From the NCBI GenBank assembly GCA_963377175.1, contig CAUJNA010000181.1, forward strand, positions 224,001-288,000: a stretch of 64,000 nt of DNA. Direction: 5' to 3'. The notes under the pieces are model-generated. The model searched no databases. It had not been told where the DNA came from and saw only the letters and a list, made by a program, of their open reading frames with translations. This stretch comes from Effrenium voratum (lineage: Eukaryota > Sar > Dinophyceae > Suessiales > Symbiodiniaceae). Shown piece by piece: positions 1-8,346 of the stretch (within the stretch, counting starts at the first letter, position 1; each line of letters opens with the position of its first letter). The translations under genes and the position numbers were made by a program.

Positions 1-420
1 CTTGGTGGTGTCCAGCCATCTTTTTGGTTTCTAGTTGTTGTGTTGGTTGAGTGGTTCCCAGCAATTTGGTTCCTTGTTTCTTTTAAAGGTTTTTAGTTGA
101 TTTAGTGGTTGGGTGTTCAATTTAGCCCTGAACGAGAAATGCGACACTCGAGATTCAAATTCGTTAGCTCATGTACTGCCATCTTTTTTTGTTTCTAGTT
201 GTTTAGTTGGTTGAGTGGGGGGGGTTCCAAGCAACCTACTAAAAGTTAGACTTTAGCAGGGGATGTGAGGACAGCCCAGATTGGTGGTTTGGATAGTTTT
301 CATTGAACCTCTTTTGAACCGGAAAATGGGAAACCACCCCTTAACCTCCAAACCACCAATCAGAAGGAAGCTGAAAGATTGATGATGGTGCTTGGATCTT
401 CAACCGACTTAATAATAGCC

Positions 421-552
421 ATGTTCATGGTTGTTGTTGGGAAACATTTTACATTTTTGCTTTTTGTGGTTTGGTGGTTGAAATCCAACCACTTAACTGC
501 TAAAATTTGAGAATTGTTGCTGCCCTAACCCAACGTCAACCAAGTGTTGCCA
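421..552 (+). repeat. Dispersed repeat family R5, copy 1
   Basis: The sequence runs from GTTGTTGGGAAACATTTT through AACTGCTAAAATTTGAGAAT to CAACGTCAACCAAG. Recognisable relatives lie at 4374-4452 and 44058-44170 in the same orientation, and at 46506-46620 inverted. The inverted copy rules out a tandem satellite and supports dispersal by transposition. Confidence 0.6.
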
Positions 553-1028
553 GGAGTTTACAGGGTTTTCTTGGTCCCCTTGCAGCCTTTAAGGCATCCA
601 CAGTAGCTCCTTTTGGGGATACCGATGAAGGGAAGACACCTGAAAAGGTCAGGTTCCCTAAAATCAGATCCCGCTGGTGGCTTTTTCTTCTTGTCGTGTG
701 TCAACACGGACAGACTAGGAAAATCGGGACCCCCCCATTTTGGAGATGGTGGAACCCCAGGTGGGTCTCCTTGGGGAAACGAAACAGACACCAAATTATA
801 TGGGAGGGAGGCGTGGGGTGGGGGGGGGGGCCAAAAAGGTGTAATTAGTCTGAGAAACTTACAACCAGCTCATCGCTGCCCAGTTCACCATGGGTCGCTC
901 TTAAACAATCCCTTCCCGGCTGCCCGAATTAATCTTGAGGACGTCATACCAAATGGCAGCGAAATTTATCACCGAACCACCTCAGTGGTTGGTTCCAAAG
1001 TGTCCCCAAGAATTAAACATATCCAACC

Positions 1029-1043
1029 GTGTGTGTGTGTGTG
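1029..1043. repeat. (GT)n microsatellite
   Basis: An uninterrupted GT run of about 7.5 units. A similar run occurs at 46775-46790. Confidence 0.9.
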
Positions 1044-1161
1044 AGTTTTTTTACCCCAGTATCCCTTGTTGAGTTTTAGAGAAACAAACTAATGGAAACC
1101 CCGAATTAAATCCTGGGTCAACCAACCAAAAGGGAAAGCATCCGCGCATCCGCTTCCTCAG

Positions 1162-1254
1162 GTCTACGTCAAGGAGATCAAGGGGATTTGGACCCAAGAT
1201 ATCTTGGACGCGCACCGCGAGCGCCAGCTCGAGAGCAAGGCGCAGCCGCAGTCC
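1162..1254 (+). CDS. Exon-like island, unidentified protein
   Basis: A pyrimidine-rich stretch ending in CAG at 1161 is followed by an open, GC-rich frame beginning VYVKEIKGIWTQDIL and continuing through DAHRERQLESKAQPQS. The charged composition and G/C third positions differ sharply from the T/G-rich surroundings. After 1255 the frame runs into poly-T (FFFF), so the exon probably ends near 1254. No protein family is recognised. The donor site is unclear; dinoflagellate introns often use GC or GA donors. Only an exon call is supported, not a gene model. Confidence 0.35.
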
Positions 1255-2799
1255 TTCTTTTTTTTTGGACGTCAAGGAATGGCCCAGGATGGCCTAGTGC
1301 TTGCGTTGATGTTTGGTTGGCTACGTGTCTATACCCTCCCATGCATGAACATGGAACCTGCCTGGAGGTCCCTGGAAGACCATTTTTCTCTTAAATGGAC
1401 CCTTTGGTGGGTTCCATGTTAATGGACAGGAGGGTATGTTGTCTGTAATGCTTAGAGACGTTCATACTCAGTGCATACATAACGTAAATATATGGCTGTG
1501 CAGATCTGACTGGTCCATGGATCGCTTTTCTGGCATTATTTGGTCCCAAGGTGCTCCTTGGTCTGCTTGCAGATGTTTTCCTTGGTCCGCTTGCCAGGTG
1601 TTTTTGTTTCTCGCGTGAAGACCTGGCTGGGATGGTCAGCTTCCCTCAAAACGCAGCGTTTGGAGCCCAGCGGCGTGATGGTTTCCATTGGTTTCCCAGA
1701 TACCCTCTACAAGAGCCAGAGGTTTAAGTCCAAATCAAAATGTTCAATCCACCAAGTGAGGCTTCTCTGAGGTCGAGCTTTTTGACCAGATGGGAATGAG
1801 TCCTCGCATCTGAGAAGCTCAACCACATCAAGACCTGTGCCACGATGTTCTGCTGGCAGGAGGGGCCAGCGTACAATGGGTATTCTACGAATTCTTGATC
1901 CAGTGCGGGGGTAGGCCATCATCACTCACGAAGAGGTTTTGGTTAGACGATGTGTTGTCGGTTTCCTGCTGTGGAAGATGCATACAATGTTTGGCAGCGC
2001 CCGTCGACATAGCGGAACTTTCTTTTCCTAGGGGGCAAATAGGAGAAACAATATTGCTTGCCGGTTCTCAGCGAATCCAAACGGGGATGGGATCCCCTGA
2101 AAGGAAACAAATGATGGCCAGACTTTGGACACCTCATCTCTGTTTTCGTGTTCACCCGAGAGATTACAGCCTTCACCTGTCCGGCAATCGCTCCGTGGCC
2201 ATGTCCTTTGTGTTTGCACATGCGCCTTGGTGAAACGATCTGTTTTGGGTTTCCTGTGATGCATGTGCCTGGCAGCGCCCTCAAAGTATCAGCGGAACTT
2301 CTTTTCCCGGTCAGGGAATCCACACAGGATGCCCTGAACGGAACCAAGGGATGGATCGGGGTGATTCACTAAGTGAATATGGGTGTGGCTCGATTTTGGG
2401 ACCCCCCAAACTGGCATTTTCCTTTGGTTCCCAAACAAAAGACTCGAGAGACACAGCCTGCGCACCACAGATGGAACTTGAGGGATCCTGGAAGACGATG
2501 TTTGTTTCAAAAAGGGACGCTTTGCTGGGTTCTCTTCATGTCATTGTTTCAGTGTTTCTCTTCTGTTCCTAGTGTTCTTTGTGTGAATTTCGTAGTTTTT
2601 GTCTTTTCTTTGTTTGACTCTTTGCTGTTTGCTGTTTGGCGTGTTTCTTCGTTTCGCCCATTTCCCGCAGGTTCCAAGCACCGGCTGCTTCAAGGAGATC
2701 CTTTTCATAACCACCTTGAAAAGGAATCCTTCACGAGCATATCGCACCATTTTCCACAAAAGGCGGCAAAAAAGGACCCCCTGAAGCCGCCGGTGCTTG
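1255..2799. other. Non-coding DNA between exon-like islands
   Basis: Mostly T/G-rich sequence without a sustained coding signal. A short frame around 1812-1871 (EKLNHIKTCATMFCWQEG) reads like a protein but is too short to support alone. Repeated words such as TGGGATCCCCTGAAAGGAAA recur elsewhere in the window. Confidence 0.45.
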
Positions 2800-3010
2800 G
2801 AGAAGAGACATCTTCCTGGGCTGCGTTGGGCTTTGGAAGGGGCGACGGGCGAACGCCAGGTGCTGCAGGCCTTTCGCAAGGAGGCGCTGGCGGTGCCGGA
2901 GCCCAAGTTGGAGGCGGAGGCGCCCCGCCCGGGCGCCCGAGAACTCGGCCGACCGCTCGACCGCTCGACACCGCGGGGGAAGGAGTCGAGCGAAACGTCT
3001 CCAGGTTCCA
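2800..3010 (+). CDS. Exon-like island, unidentified protein
   Basis: A GC-rich open frame of about 70 codons. It includes GLRWALEGATGERQVLQAF and then RKEALAVPEPKLEAEAPRPG, a composition typical of a coding helix followed by a Pro/Glu linker. Third positions are mostly G or C while the flanks are T-rich. The opposite strand is also open but yields Pro/Ala/Gly-only sequence, so the plus strand is preferred. Exon borders and gene identity are unknown. Confidence 0.35.
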
Positions 3011-3439
3011 AATATAAGATGTCTAGAAGAATGTTCCATTTTCTAAGCTTTTACTTCGTATCCATTTTTGAAATGACATTTGTGCTGATGGTTTCTGTTC
3101 CCAGGAAGTTAGCCCAAGTGGTGTGGATGGAGATGTTTTTATTGTAAACCATCTCCAGGTGTTTCCTTTATGTAGGAAGCCCAAATGGTCTGGTTGGGTA
3201 TTTGGCTAGATTTGCAAAGGGTTTCTTGACATGGTTTCTCTGAGAGTTAGCCGGTCCGGAGGTGAGAGGAAAAACCTTTAGCCCTGAGACTCCCCGGCAG
3301 TCCGCGGTTGCCGTTGGTTGCGCAAAAGTTGCCCAGAGCTTCAGTGGTGTGCTGGTGTGAAGTTTGGAGAGGGATGTTTTTGGAACATCCAAAATGCGAG
3401 CTTCAGGATGAATCCGGACCCAAGCCAGAAGAATCCCAA

Positions 3440-3539
3440 NNNNNNNNNNNNNNNNNNNNNNNNNNNNNNNNNNNNNNNNNNNNNNNNNNNNNNNNNNNNN
3501 NNNNNNNNNNNNNNNNNNNNNNNNNNNNNNNNNNNNNNN
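3440..3539. other. Assembly gap (100 N)
   Basis: Exactly 100 undetermined bases, the conventional size for a gap of unknown length. A C/T-only run abuts its right edge, so the gap probably lies in that simple repeat. Confidence 0.98.
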
Positions 3540-3597
3540 CTCCCCTCCCCTCCCTCCCCTCCTCCCCTCCTCCCCTCCCCTCCCCTCCCCTCCCAGA
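3540..3597. repeat. (CCCCT)n-type polypyrimidine run
   Basis: A strand-asymmetric C/T tract of CTCCCCTCCC-type units next to the N gap. The complement has many short G runs and could form a G-quadruplex or triplex, which would explain the assembly break. Confidence 0.85.
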
Positions 3598-3939
3598 ACC
3601 CCATGATCCACCAGCGCCGAAGAAAGCGGCGCCCGCCCGAAGCCGCCCCGAAGCCAGGGGCTTCGGTGGCTTCAGGCCTCCCTCCCGCCAGGTCACAGGA
3701 CGGTGCGCGGGCGGTGTGCGGGCGCGGTTGCCGTTGCTTTTTTTGTGGTTGACATCAGTTGTTTTTTGTTTGGGGGGGAGGGGGGGTGTTTTGTTTTGTT
3801 TTGTTTTTGGTCTGCTTTTGTGGGTCGGGGGGTTGGACCTTGACATCAAGTTGTTTTTTTTGGAGAGTTGATTTGTTTTGTGGTGGGGTTTTTCTTGACA
3901 AGAAGTGCGGTGCCCCTGTTGCCCATTTCCCCAAGCAAA

Positions 3940-4058
3940 CTAGGTCCCCTCAGTAGTGCCCTTTCTCACCCCTTTTTTGGTTGGGAGGGTTCCCCTGCTA
4001 AAATAGACTACAGAAAAAAAGGGTACCCTTATCCTAACCTCTCTACTGGAGGACCTAG
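3940..4058 (+). mobile_element. Small TIR element family R1, copy 1 (119 bp)
   Basis: The unit begins CTAGGTCCCCTCAGTAG and ends CTACTGGAGGACCTAG. These ends are imperfect inverted repeats. The interior GGGAGGGTTCCCCTGCTAAAATAGACTACAG is shared with copies at 13365-13485, 44298-44425 and 49057-49145. There is no coding capacity. The outer bases CTAG/GT...AG would place a splice donor and acceptor at the element ends. Confidence 0.7.
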
Positions 4059-5386
4059 ATGACAACATGTACAGTCTATGGTGAATGTGGGAGGGACATG
4101 AAGGACTCAATGCACGTCTCACAAAGTCAGGGAACCCTCCAAGAAAAAGAACATGTCCACCAGGGTAAGCAAAAACTTCAATGAATATGTTATGTAGTTC
4201 TATGCCGAGCAAGCCGAAGGCAGGACACGTGTTTGTTGTTACATGGGTAGAACATGGGAATTAACCTCATTCCCAGCCTGCACCCAGTAGAGCTTGGAAC
4301 AGGGTCATTCCTACATGTTCCGTACTAAGAGCAAGCAAGAAAAGGCTTCGCTGCCAACTTGTCTCGGATGCAAGGTTTTTTGTTGGGAACCATTTTACAT
4401 TCTTGCCTATTGTACTTCACTGCAAAAAATATTCCAACGTCAACCAAGACTTGCCCCGGACGGATGAGCGATCGCTCCGTCGCTCGCGCCTGGCAGGACA
4501 GCAGTCAGGGCCGATGCAGAACAACTTCATGCGGTCCAGCTTTGTGGGCCAGGGCCCGAGATTTTAAGGGGAATGGTCTCTTTTTAGGTGTTGTTTCTTT
4601 TGATTGTCTATTTTCTTGGGGATGGGTCTTTTGGAGGGACCCTTTCTTGGTTTTTTGGGGGGGGTTTTGCCACCTTTCTTTCGGAGGGGTTCCCTGAGAA
4701 AGCACGCACCCTTTTCTTGGAGCCTGAAAAAGCACGCACCCTTTTGGATCTTGGTTCAAGGGAATCCAACGGAATCCAAGGAATACGATCCCAAGAATAT
4801 GAAGGGCGAGCTACCGGAAGCCCAGAATTGCAATCCTGTGACTTTGTTTCAGGGCCACAGGGCAACGCATCCCATTGTGTAGTCCAACCATGAGGATCGA
4901 ATATTGATACGGTGGATGCCAGCAGGGTTTAGGTGCGGAGCTACAAACTTGAAGCAAAAAGAAAAACACTTTCCCGTCAAAGGCTTTTCGCGTTTGCTAA
5001 ATCTGGGTGTCAGAGATCCAGTTGCCCTATGGGTGAGGCGTCGTCTTTGCAGCAACTGCTGACAAGCAAATCATGGAGGCTCAACTCCTCCCTGGATCGC
5101 TTTTGCAGAGGCTGCCTGGAGTTGATCCACCCATTTTTGGCTTTTTTTTGGTGGGGCCATGGATCTCCTGACAGAACATGTACGAGTCATCTGTTCTGAT
5201 GCTCACAAAACAAGCCTGGCATGCCGCGATGCCATTCCCCTCCCTCGCAGGATCCTGTTGGAAGCAAGAAGGATGATCCCAAAATCCCCCTTTCTAACTT
5301 TTGGGCCCCTTCCGTCCAAAAAGGCTCCAGCTGATAAGAACTTCCGCCCTGCCTAAGGGACTAGTAGAATGTAAGAAATCCTCTAT
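4059..5386. other. Non-coding DNA
   Basis: No sustained coding frame. It holds a degenerate R5 repeat (4374-4452). A short GC-rich patch near 4495-4560 contains the frame QQSGPMQNNFMRSSFVGQG, which might be a small exon but is too short to call. Confidence 0.45.
4374..4452 (+). repeat. Dispersed repeat family R5, copy 2 (partial)
   Basis: Shares TTGTTGGGAACCATTTTACA and CCAACGTCAACCAAG with the copy at 421-552, with the middle section diverged. Confidence 0.5.
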
Positions 5387-5553
5387 ATTTTGAGGGTCCC
5401 TATAAATGTACATTGATAGGAACCCTCAAAATCGTGTAAACTGTAACAACATATACATATTTTGAGAGTCCCCATAAATGTACATTTATGGGGACCCTCA
5501 AAATCACACAACATGCAACCAAATCTACATATTTTGAGGGTCCCTGTAAATGT
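5387..5553. repeat. Tandem 46-bp palindromes, 72-bp period
   Basis: Two full palindromes (5387-5432 and 5459-5504) and the left half of a third (5531-5553) start exactly 72 bases apart. Each reads ATTTTGAGGGTCCC, then a central AAATGTACATTT-type dyad, then GGGACCCTCAAAAT. The second is nearly perfect. The third is cut at its centre by the YR retrotransposon; its right half resumes at 13176. Confidence 0.9.
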
Positions 5554-5595
5554 CCTTGCATGCATGATCAAGCCAGCACACGCAGCGTTTGGCTG
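5554..5595 (+). repeat. Split direct repeat A1
   Basis: Begins CCTTGCATGCATGATCAAGC and ends GCAGCGTTTGGCTG. It is identical to A2 at 12910-12951. It is directly preceded by ATGT of the target, the same bases that precede A2 at the B1/A2 junction. Confidence 0.92.
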
Positions 5596-5903
5596 GAGAA
5601 GTGCATGCTTCGCCCCCTAGGAGCGGGCGTAGCGGGTGGTGGCGTAGGTGGCGCCATCCTGCAAGCGCTTTTCTGGGGCCTTGAGCCGGCTGCGATCGGG
5701 GACCTGGGACACTGCTCAGGGGCACCGCTTCATTGGGGGCCTGCCTTCGACGTGCCGTCCCTTTGTGCAGGGATCCTCCTCGGGTTGGCGCTCGCTCAGG
5801 TACTGGACCTCATCCTCATCATCAAGCATTACTTGTTTGCTGTGATCAGGAACCGGGCCAACCAGTGGAGCCCTGCTGTACTTGTGCGGAACCGGCCGTC
5901 TGC

Positions 5904-6386
5904 ATGAGCCGGAGCTCGGCCGCTCGTGAGCTGGTTGAGCTTGCCGGGCTCCAGGACGAGGTAGCAAGCCTTGCCGACCGAGTGACTGCTTTAGAGTTGG
6001 CCTCTGAGTTTGAGCTCGTGCTGCCCGCCGAGGAAGCTGCCGAAAGCCCCCGTAGTACCAGTGCTGCATCATCCCACGCCCCTGTGAGCACGGAGCGGCG
6101 ATTGGCCGCAGCAAGGTCCATTGGGTTGTTCTGGGTTCGCTGCCTGAAGGGCAGAGCCAGGGGCCCATCGGGTCGCGACTCGATCCCCCTGCCCAGTGTG
6201 ATCTACGTGTGTGTGCGAGACATCAACGGCCATAAGCATTCGCCCGTTAAAGTGTTCCAGAGCTTTGCCCAGCTGGTCCCGTGGGTCGGCAAGCGCGGAG
6301 AGTTCGGGGATTCGGTGTTCACCGGTTTCCCCTCCGAGTGGGAGGCCCGTGCTGCCGTCACTGCTGCCGGCCTTGAGTGGCCATGA
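5904..6386 (+). CDS. YR retrotransposon ORF1, small protein of unknown function
   Basis: A 160-residue frame starts at MSRSSAAREL. The first third contains a heptad-like helix (LQDEVASLADRVTALE) that could form a short coiled coil. It is followed by a Ser/Ala/Glu linker and a globular-looking C-terminal part (SVIYVCVRDINGHK, VFQSFAQLVPWV, FPSEWEARAAV). No enzyme motif is visible. The frame is open upstream to 5733, but ATG 5904 is the first start giving this composition. The stop TGA (6384-6386) overlaps the ATG of the next ORF as ATGA. Position suggests a Gag-related or RNA-binding accessory protein, which is inference. Confidence 0.6.
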   Translation: MSRSSAARELVELAGLQDEVASLADRVTALELASEFELVLPAEEAAESPRSTSAASSHAPVSTERRLAAARSIGLFWVRCLKGRARGPSGRDSIPLPSVIYVCVRDINGHKHSPVKVFQSFAQLVPWVGKRGEFGDSVFTGFPSEWEARAAVTAAGLEWP

Positions 6387-8116
6387 CCGAGCCTGAGCCT
6401 GCCACGCCGGTGACCGAAGCCCTTGACGGGCCCCGTAATAATCTGATAATAGGGGATAGTGGGGTAGATAACTTTTACCCTTTTGGTGTCCTCAGTATCG
6501 TTGAGAGTGAGGCCACTACCACTGTGGCCGCCGCTGCCATCTGCCTGGTTGGTCCGGACGTGCTTGTTGCCATCCCGCATCGTGCCTGGCACAGGACCAT
6601 TGCCCGGCGTGTAGTGCCCCTGCAATTGTTCAGCCGACCGTCCGTGGCCACAGTTCGGGGCGCCTCGCCAGAGAATCGTGACCAACCGTTGCCCGACCTG
6701 TCACTGCGTGTTTGGGTCGGACTCCTCAGTCACGAAGCCGAAGGTTTGGTTAGTTTCCCTGCTCCCGGAAGTGAGGTCGCCGTCGACTTCTCGTTTGCAG
6801 AGCAAGAGGGAGCTGCCGAGGTCCTCCCATTTGCTGGAGACCTAGTCAGGTTCGCCGAAGAGCTTTACCCTGACCTGTTCCTCAGCGCCGACAGTGCCGG
6901 TGCTGAGGTGCCTGCATCTGGCCTTGACCAGCGAGTAGAACGACTTGAGGGTACCCTGGGTAATATCCAAGCTAGCCTTGAGCGACTACTTTCACGAGAG
7001 ACCAGTGAGCCATGCAAGCCCGCTGCCACACCCGCGCCACCCCGCCAGCCAGCGCTCAAGAAGCCGCAGGGTCCTCCGCCATCAGGACCCGCTGCTGCTG
7101 TGTCTGGGTTGCCGCTGCCCGGATTAGATCCTGCAGTCGTCAACGCAGCCATTGCTGCTGGCATCAGCCGCGAGCATCTGGCAGAGATGAGCGCACTCAT
7201 CCAAAAGCGACCTGGGAAGCTGGGCGACATCCCAGCCCCAGCGGCAAAGAGGCCCCTAGCCGCCCGTGCCGACCCTCTGTCAGCAAGTGCCAGCGAGGAG
7301 GAGGAGCCGGAGCCCGCCAAGGGCGTGGACCCGGTTGCAAAGGCTCTGAGCAAGTTGACCGAGATTGCGGACGCTCTTGCATCGAACAGAAAGCAGGAGA
7401 GAGGCTTGCAAGCCATCCTCGAGGGCGCCGGGAGCAACAGCAGCCACGGGGAGGGCGCCTCTGGATCTGCCGGGCGGCGGAATGCCGTGGCCTTGCAGCA
7501 ACTCAGGGCTGCCCTGTCATCTCAGCCTGCCTACATCTACGAGCGCATCGAGGCAAACCTCCGGGCCGATTTCAATCTGGCCCGTCAGTTGCCGGGCTCG
7601 AGTGCAGTGCCTGTGTCCGCCAGGGCGTGGCTGGAGCTCCGCTCCAAAGTGCAGCCCTATCAGACCAACATACGCTTCATTTGGGGAATAGCGGGGGTTT
7701 GGGATTGTCTCATGAACGAGGAGTATGCCCAAGCCCGAGCCAGGTGTGCGTTGTTGGTTGCTCAGGGGGACCAGCTAGCTGTGGATCGAGGCTCGTGGGT
7801 TCTCGCAGGCGAGCTCTCGCTCGAGGAGAGTCCTCCTTTCTCGGCGTTCAATCATCACCGTCTCCCGGAGGGGTCCGAGACACCGTTCACAAAGCTCGCA
7901 GAGCCTGTGTGGCTGGACCTGTTGTTGTGGAAGCTGAAGGAGATCGAGGACTTCCTCGACAAGAGGAAGAAACTCTCCCAGCGTGCCAAGCCTCATGGAG
8001 AGCAGCCCAACCCCGAACAGATCAAGCCTCGGGGAGACACACGCCCTCCCAAGCCAAAGGGGAAGGGCAAGGGCCCAGGGAGCCAGCCATTGGCCCCCGA
8101 GCCAGCCGCCCCGTGA
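6383..8116 (+). CDS. YR retrotransposon Gag-like protein
   Basis: A 577-residue frame starts at MTEPEPATPV in an ATGA overlap with ORF1. The N-terminal third is mixed alpha/beta in appearance. The middle (about residues 170-350) is a low-complexity Pro/Ala/Ser/Lys region after a helix (LDQRVERLEGTLGNIQASLE). A second conserved-looking helical domain spans about residues 370-540, including YIYERIEANLRADFNLAR and FIWGIAGVWDCLMNEEYA. The tail KPKGKGKGPGSQPL is basic and could bind nucleic acid. No CCHC zinc knuckle is seen. Position directly before pol, absence of catalytic motifs and the basic tail support a structural Gag role. The next ORF lies in the -1 frame. Confidence 0.7.
   Translation: MTEPEPATPVTEALDGPRNNLIIGDSGVDNFYPFGVLSIVESEATTTVAAAAICLVGPDVLVAIPHRAWHRTIARRVVPLQLFSRPSVATVRGASPENRDQPLPDLSLRVWVGLLSHEAEGLVSFPAPGSEVAVDFSFAEQEGAAEVLPFAGDLVRFAEELYPDLFLSADSAGAEVPASGLDQRVERLEGTLGNIQASLERLLSRETSEPCKPAATPAPPRQPALKKPQGPPPSGPAAAVSGLPLPGLDPAVVNAAIAAGISREHLAEMSALIQKRPGKLGDIPAPAAKRPLAARADPLSASASEEEEPEPAKGVDPVAKALSKLTEIADALASNRKQERGLQAILEGAGSNSSHGEGASGSAGRRNAVALQQLRAALSSQPAYIYERIEANLRADFNLARQLPGSSAVPVSARAWLELRSKVQPYQTNIRFIWGIAGVWDCLMNEEYAQARARCALLVAQGDQLAVDRGSWVLAGELSLEESPPFSAFNHHRLPEGSETPFTKLAEPVWLDLLLWKLKEIEDFLDKRKKLSQRAKPHGEQPNPEQIKPRGDTRPPKPKGKGKGPGSQPLAPEPAAP
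8071..8097 (+). promoter_or_regulatory. Candidate -1 frameshift signal, gag to pol (weak)
   Basis: In the gag frame the bases read G GGC CCA (8071-8077), formally matching X XXY YYZ. Next come GGGAGCCA and TGGCCCCC, which can pair as a hairpin with one mismatch and a short loop. A -1 slip here would enter the open pol frame. GC-only slippery sites are poor by known rules and there is almost no spacer, so re-initiation at a later ATG is equally possible. Confidence 0.2.
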
Positions 8117-8346
8117 GAAGAGCATGCACTGACCAGCCGAGGACGCCAGGCTCGGGTGAACCGTTTTTGCCAAATACAGTCCCGGGCTCGTCAGCCAGCA
8201 CCGTGCATGCCCGAGCCCTGTGGGCCTCTTTAATTAGACATATTTTGCACAGCGCCTCAGTTAACCTCAGGCGCTTTTTCCTCAGTGCCACTCAGCCAGT
8301 GTCTGCCCCGCGCGCAGAGTGCGGGACCCCAGGAGCTCTGTGGCCC

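Larger units (their letters stand above)
1..1161. other. Non-coding, T/G-rich DNA
   Basis: No convincing coding stretch is visible. The sequence is rich in TTGGTT and GTTGG words, and its short open frames have low-complexity translations such as Gly/Trp runs from poly-G. It contains one copy of a dispersed repeat (421-552) and a GT microsatellite (1029-1043). It could be intron or intergenic. Confidence 0.6.

Noticed and set aside
613..1044. 143-codon open frame
   Set aside because: It crosses a poly-G run and has Gly/Trp-biased composition with no motif or codon bias.
3168..3871. Open frames spanning the N gap
   Set aside because: The N run translates to undefined residues and the flanks are a C/T repeat; no coding evidence.
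7012..8116. Upstream part of the 1,875-codon plus-strand open frame as a real protein
   Set aside because: This stretch overlaps the Gag frame and translates to Ala/Arg/Ser-rich sequence without domain features; Gag composition is much more protein-like. Pol domains begin only after about 8440.
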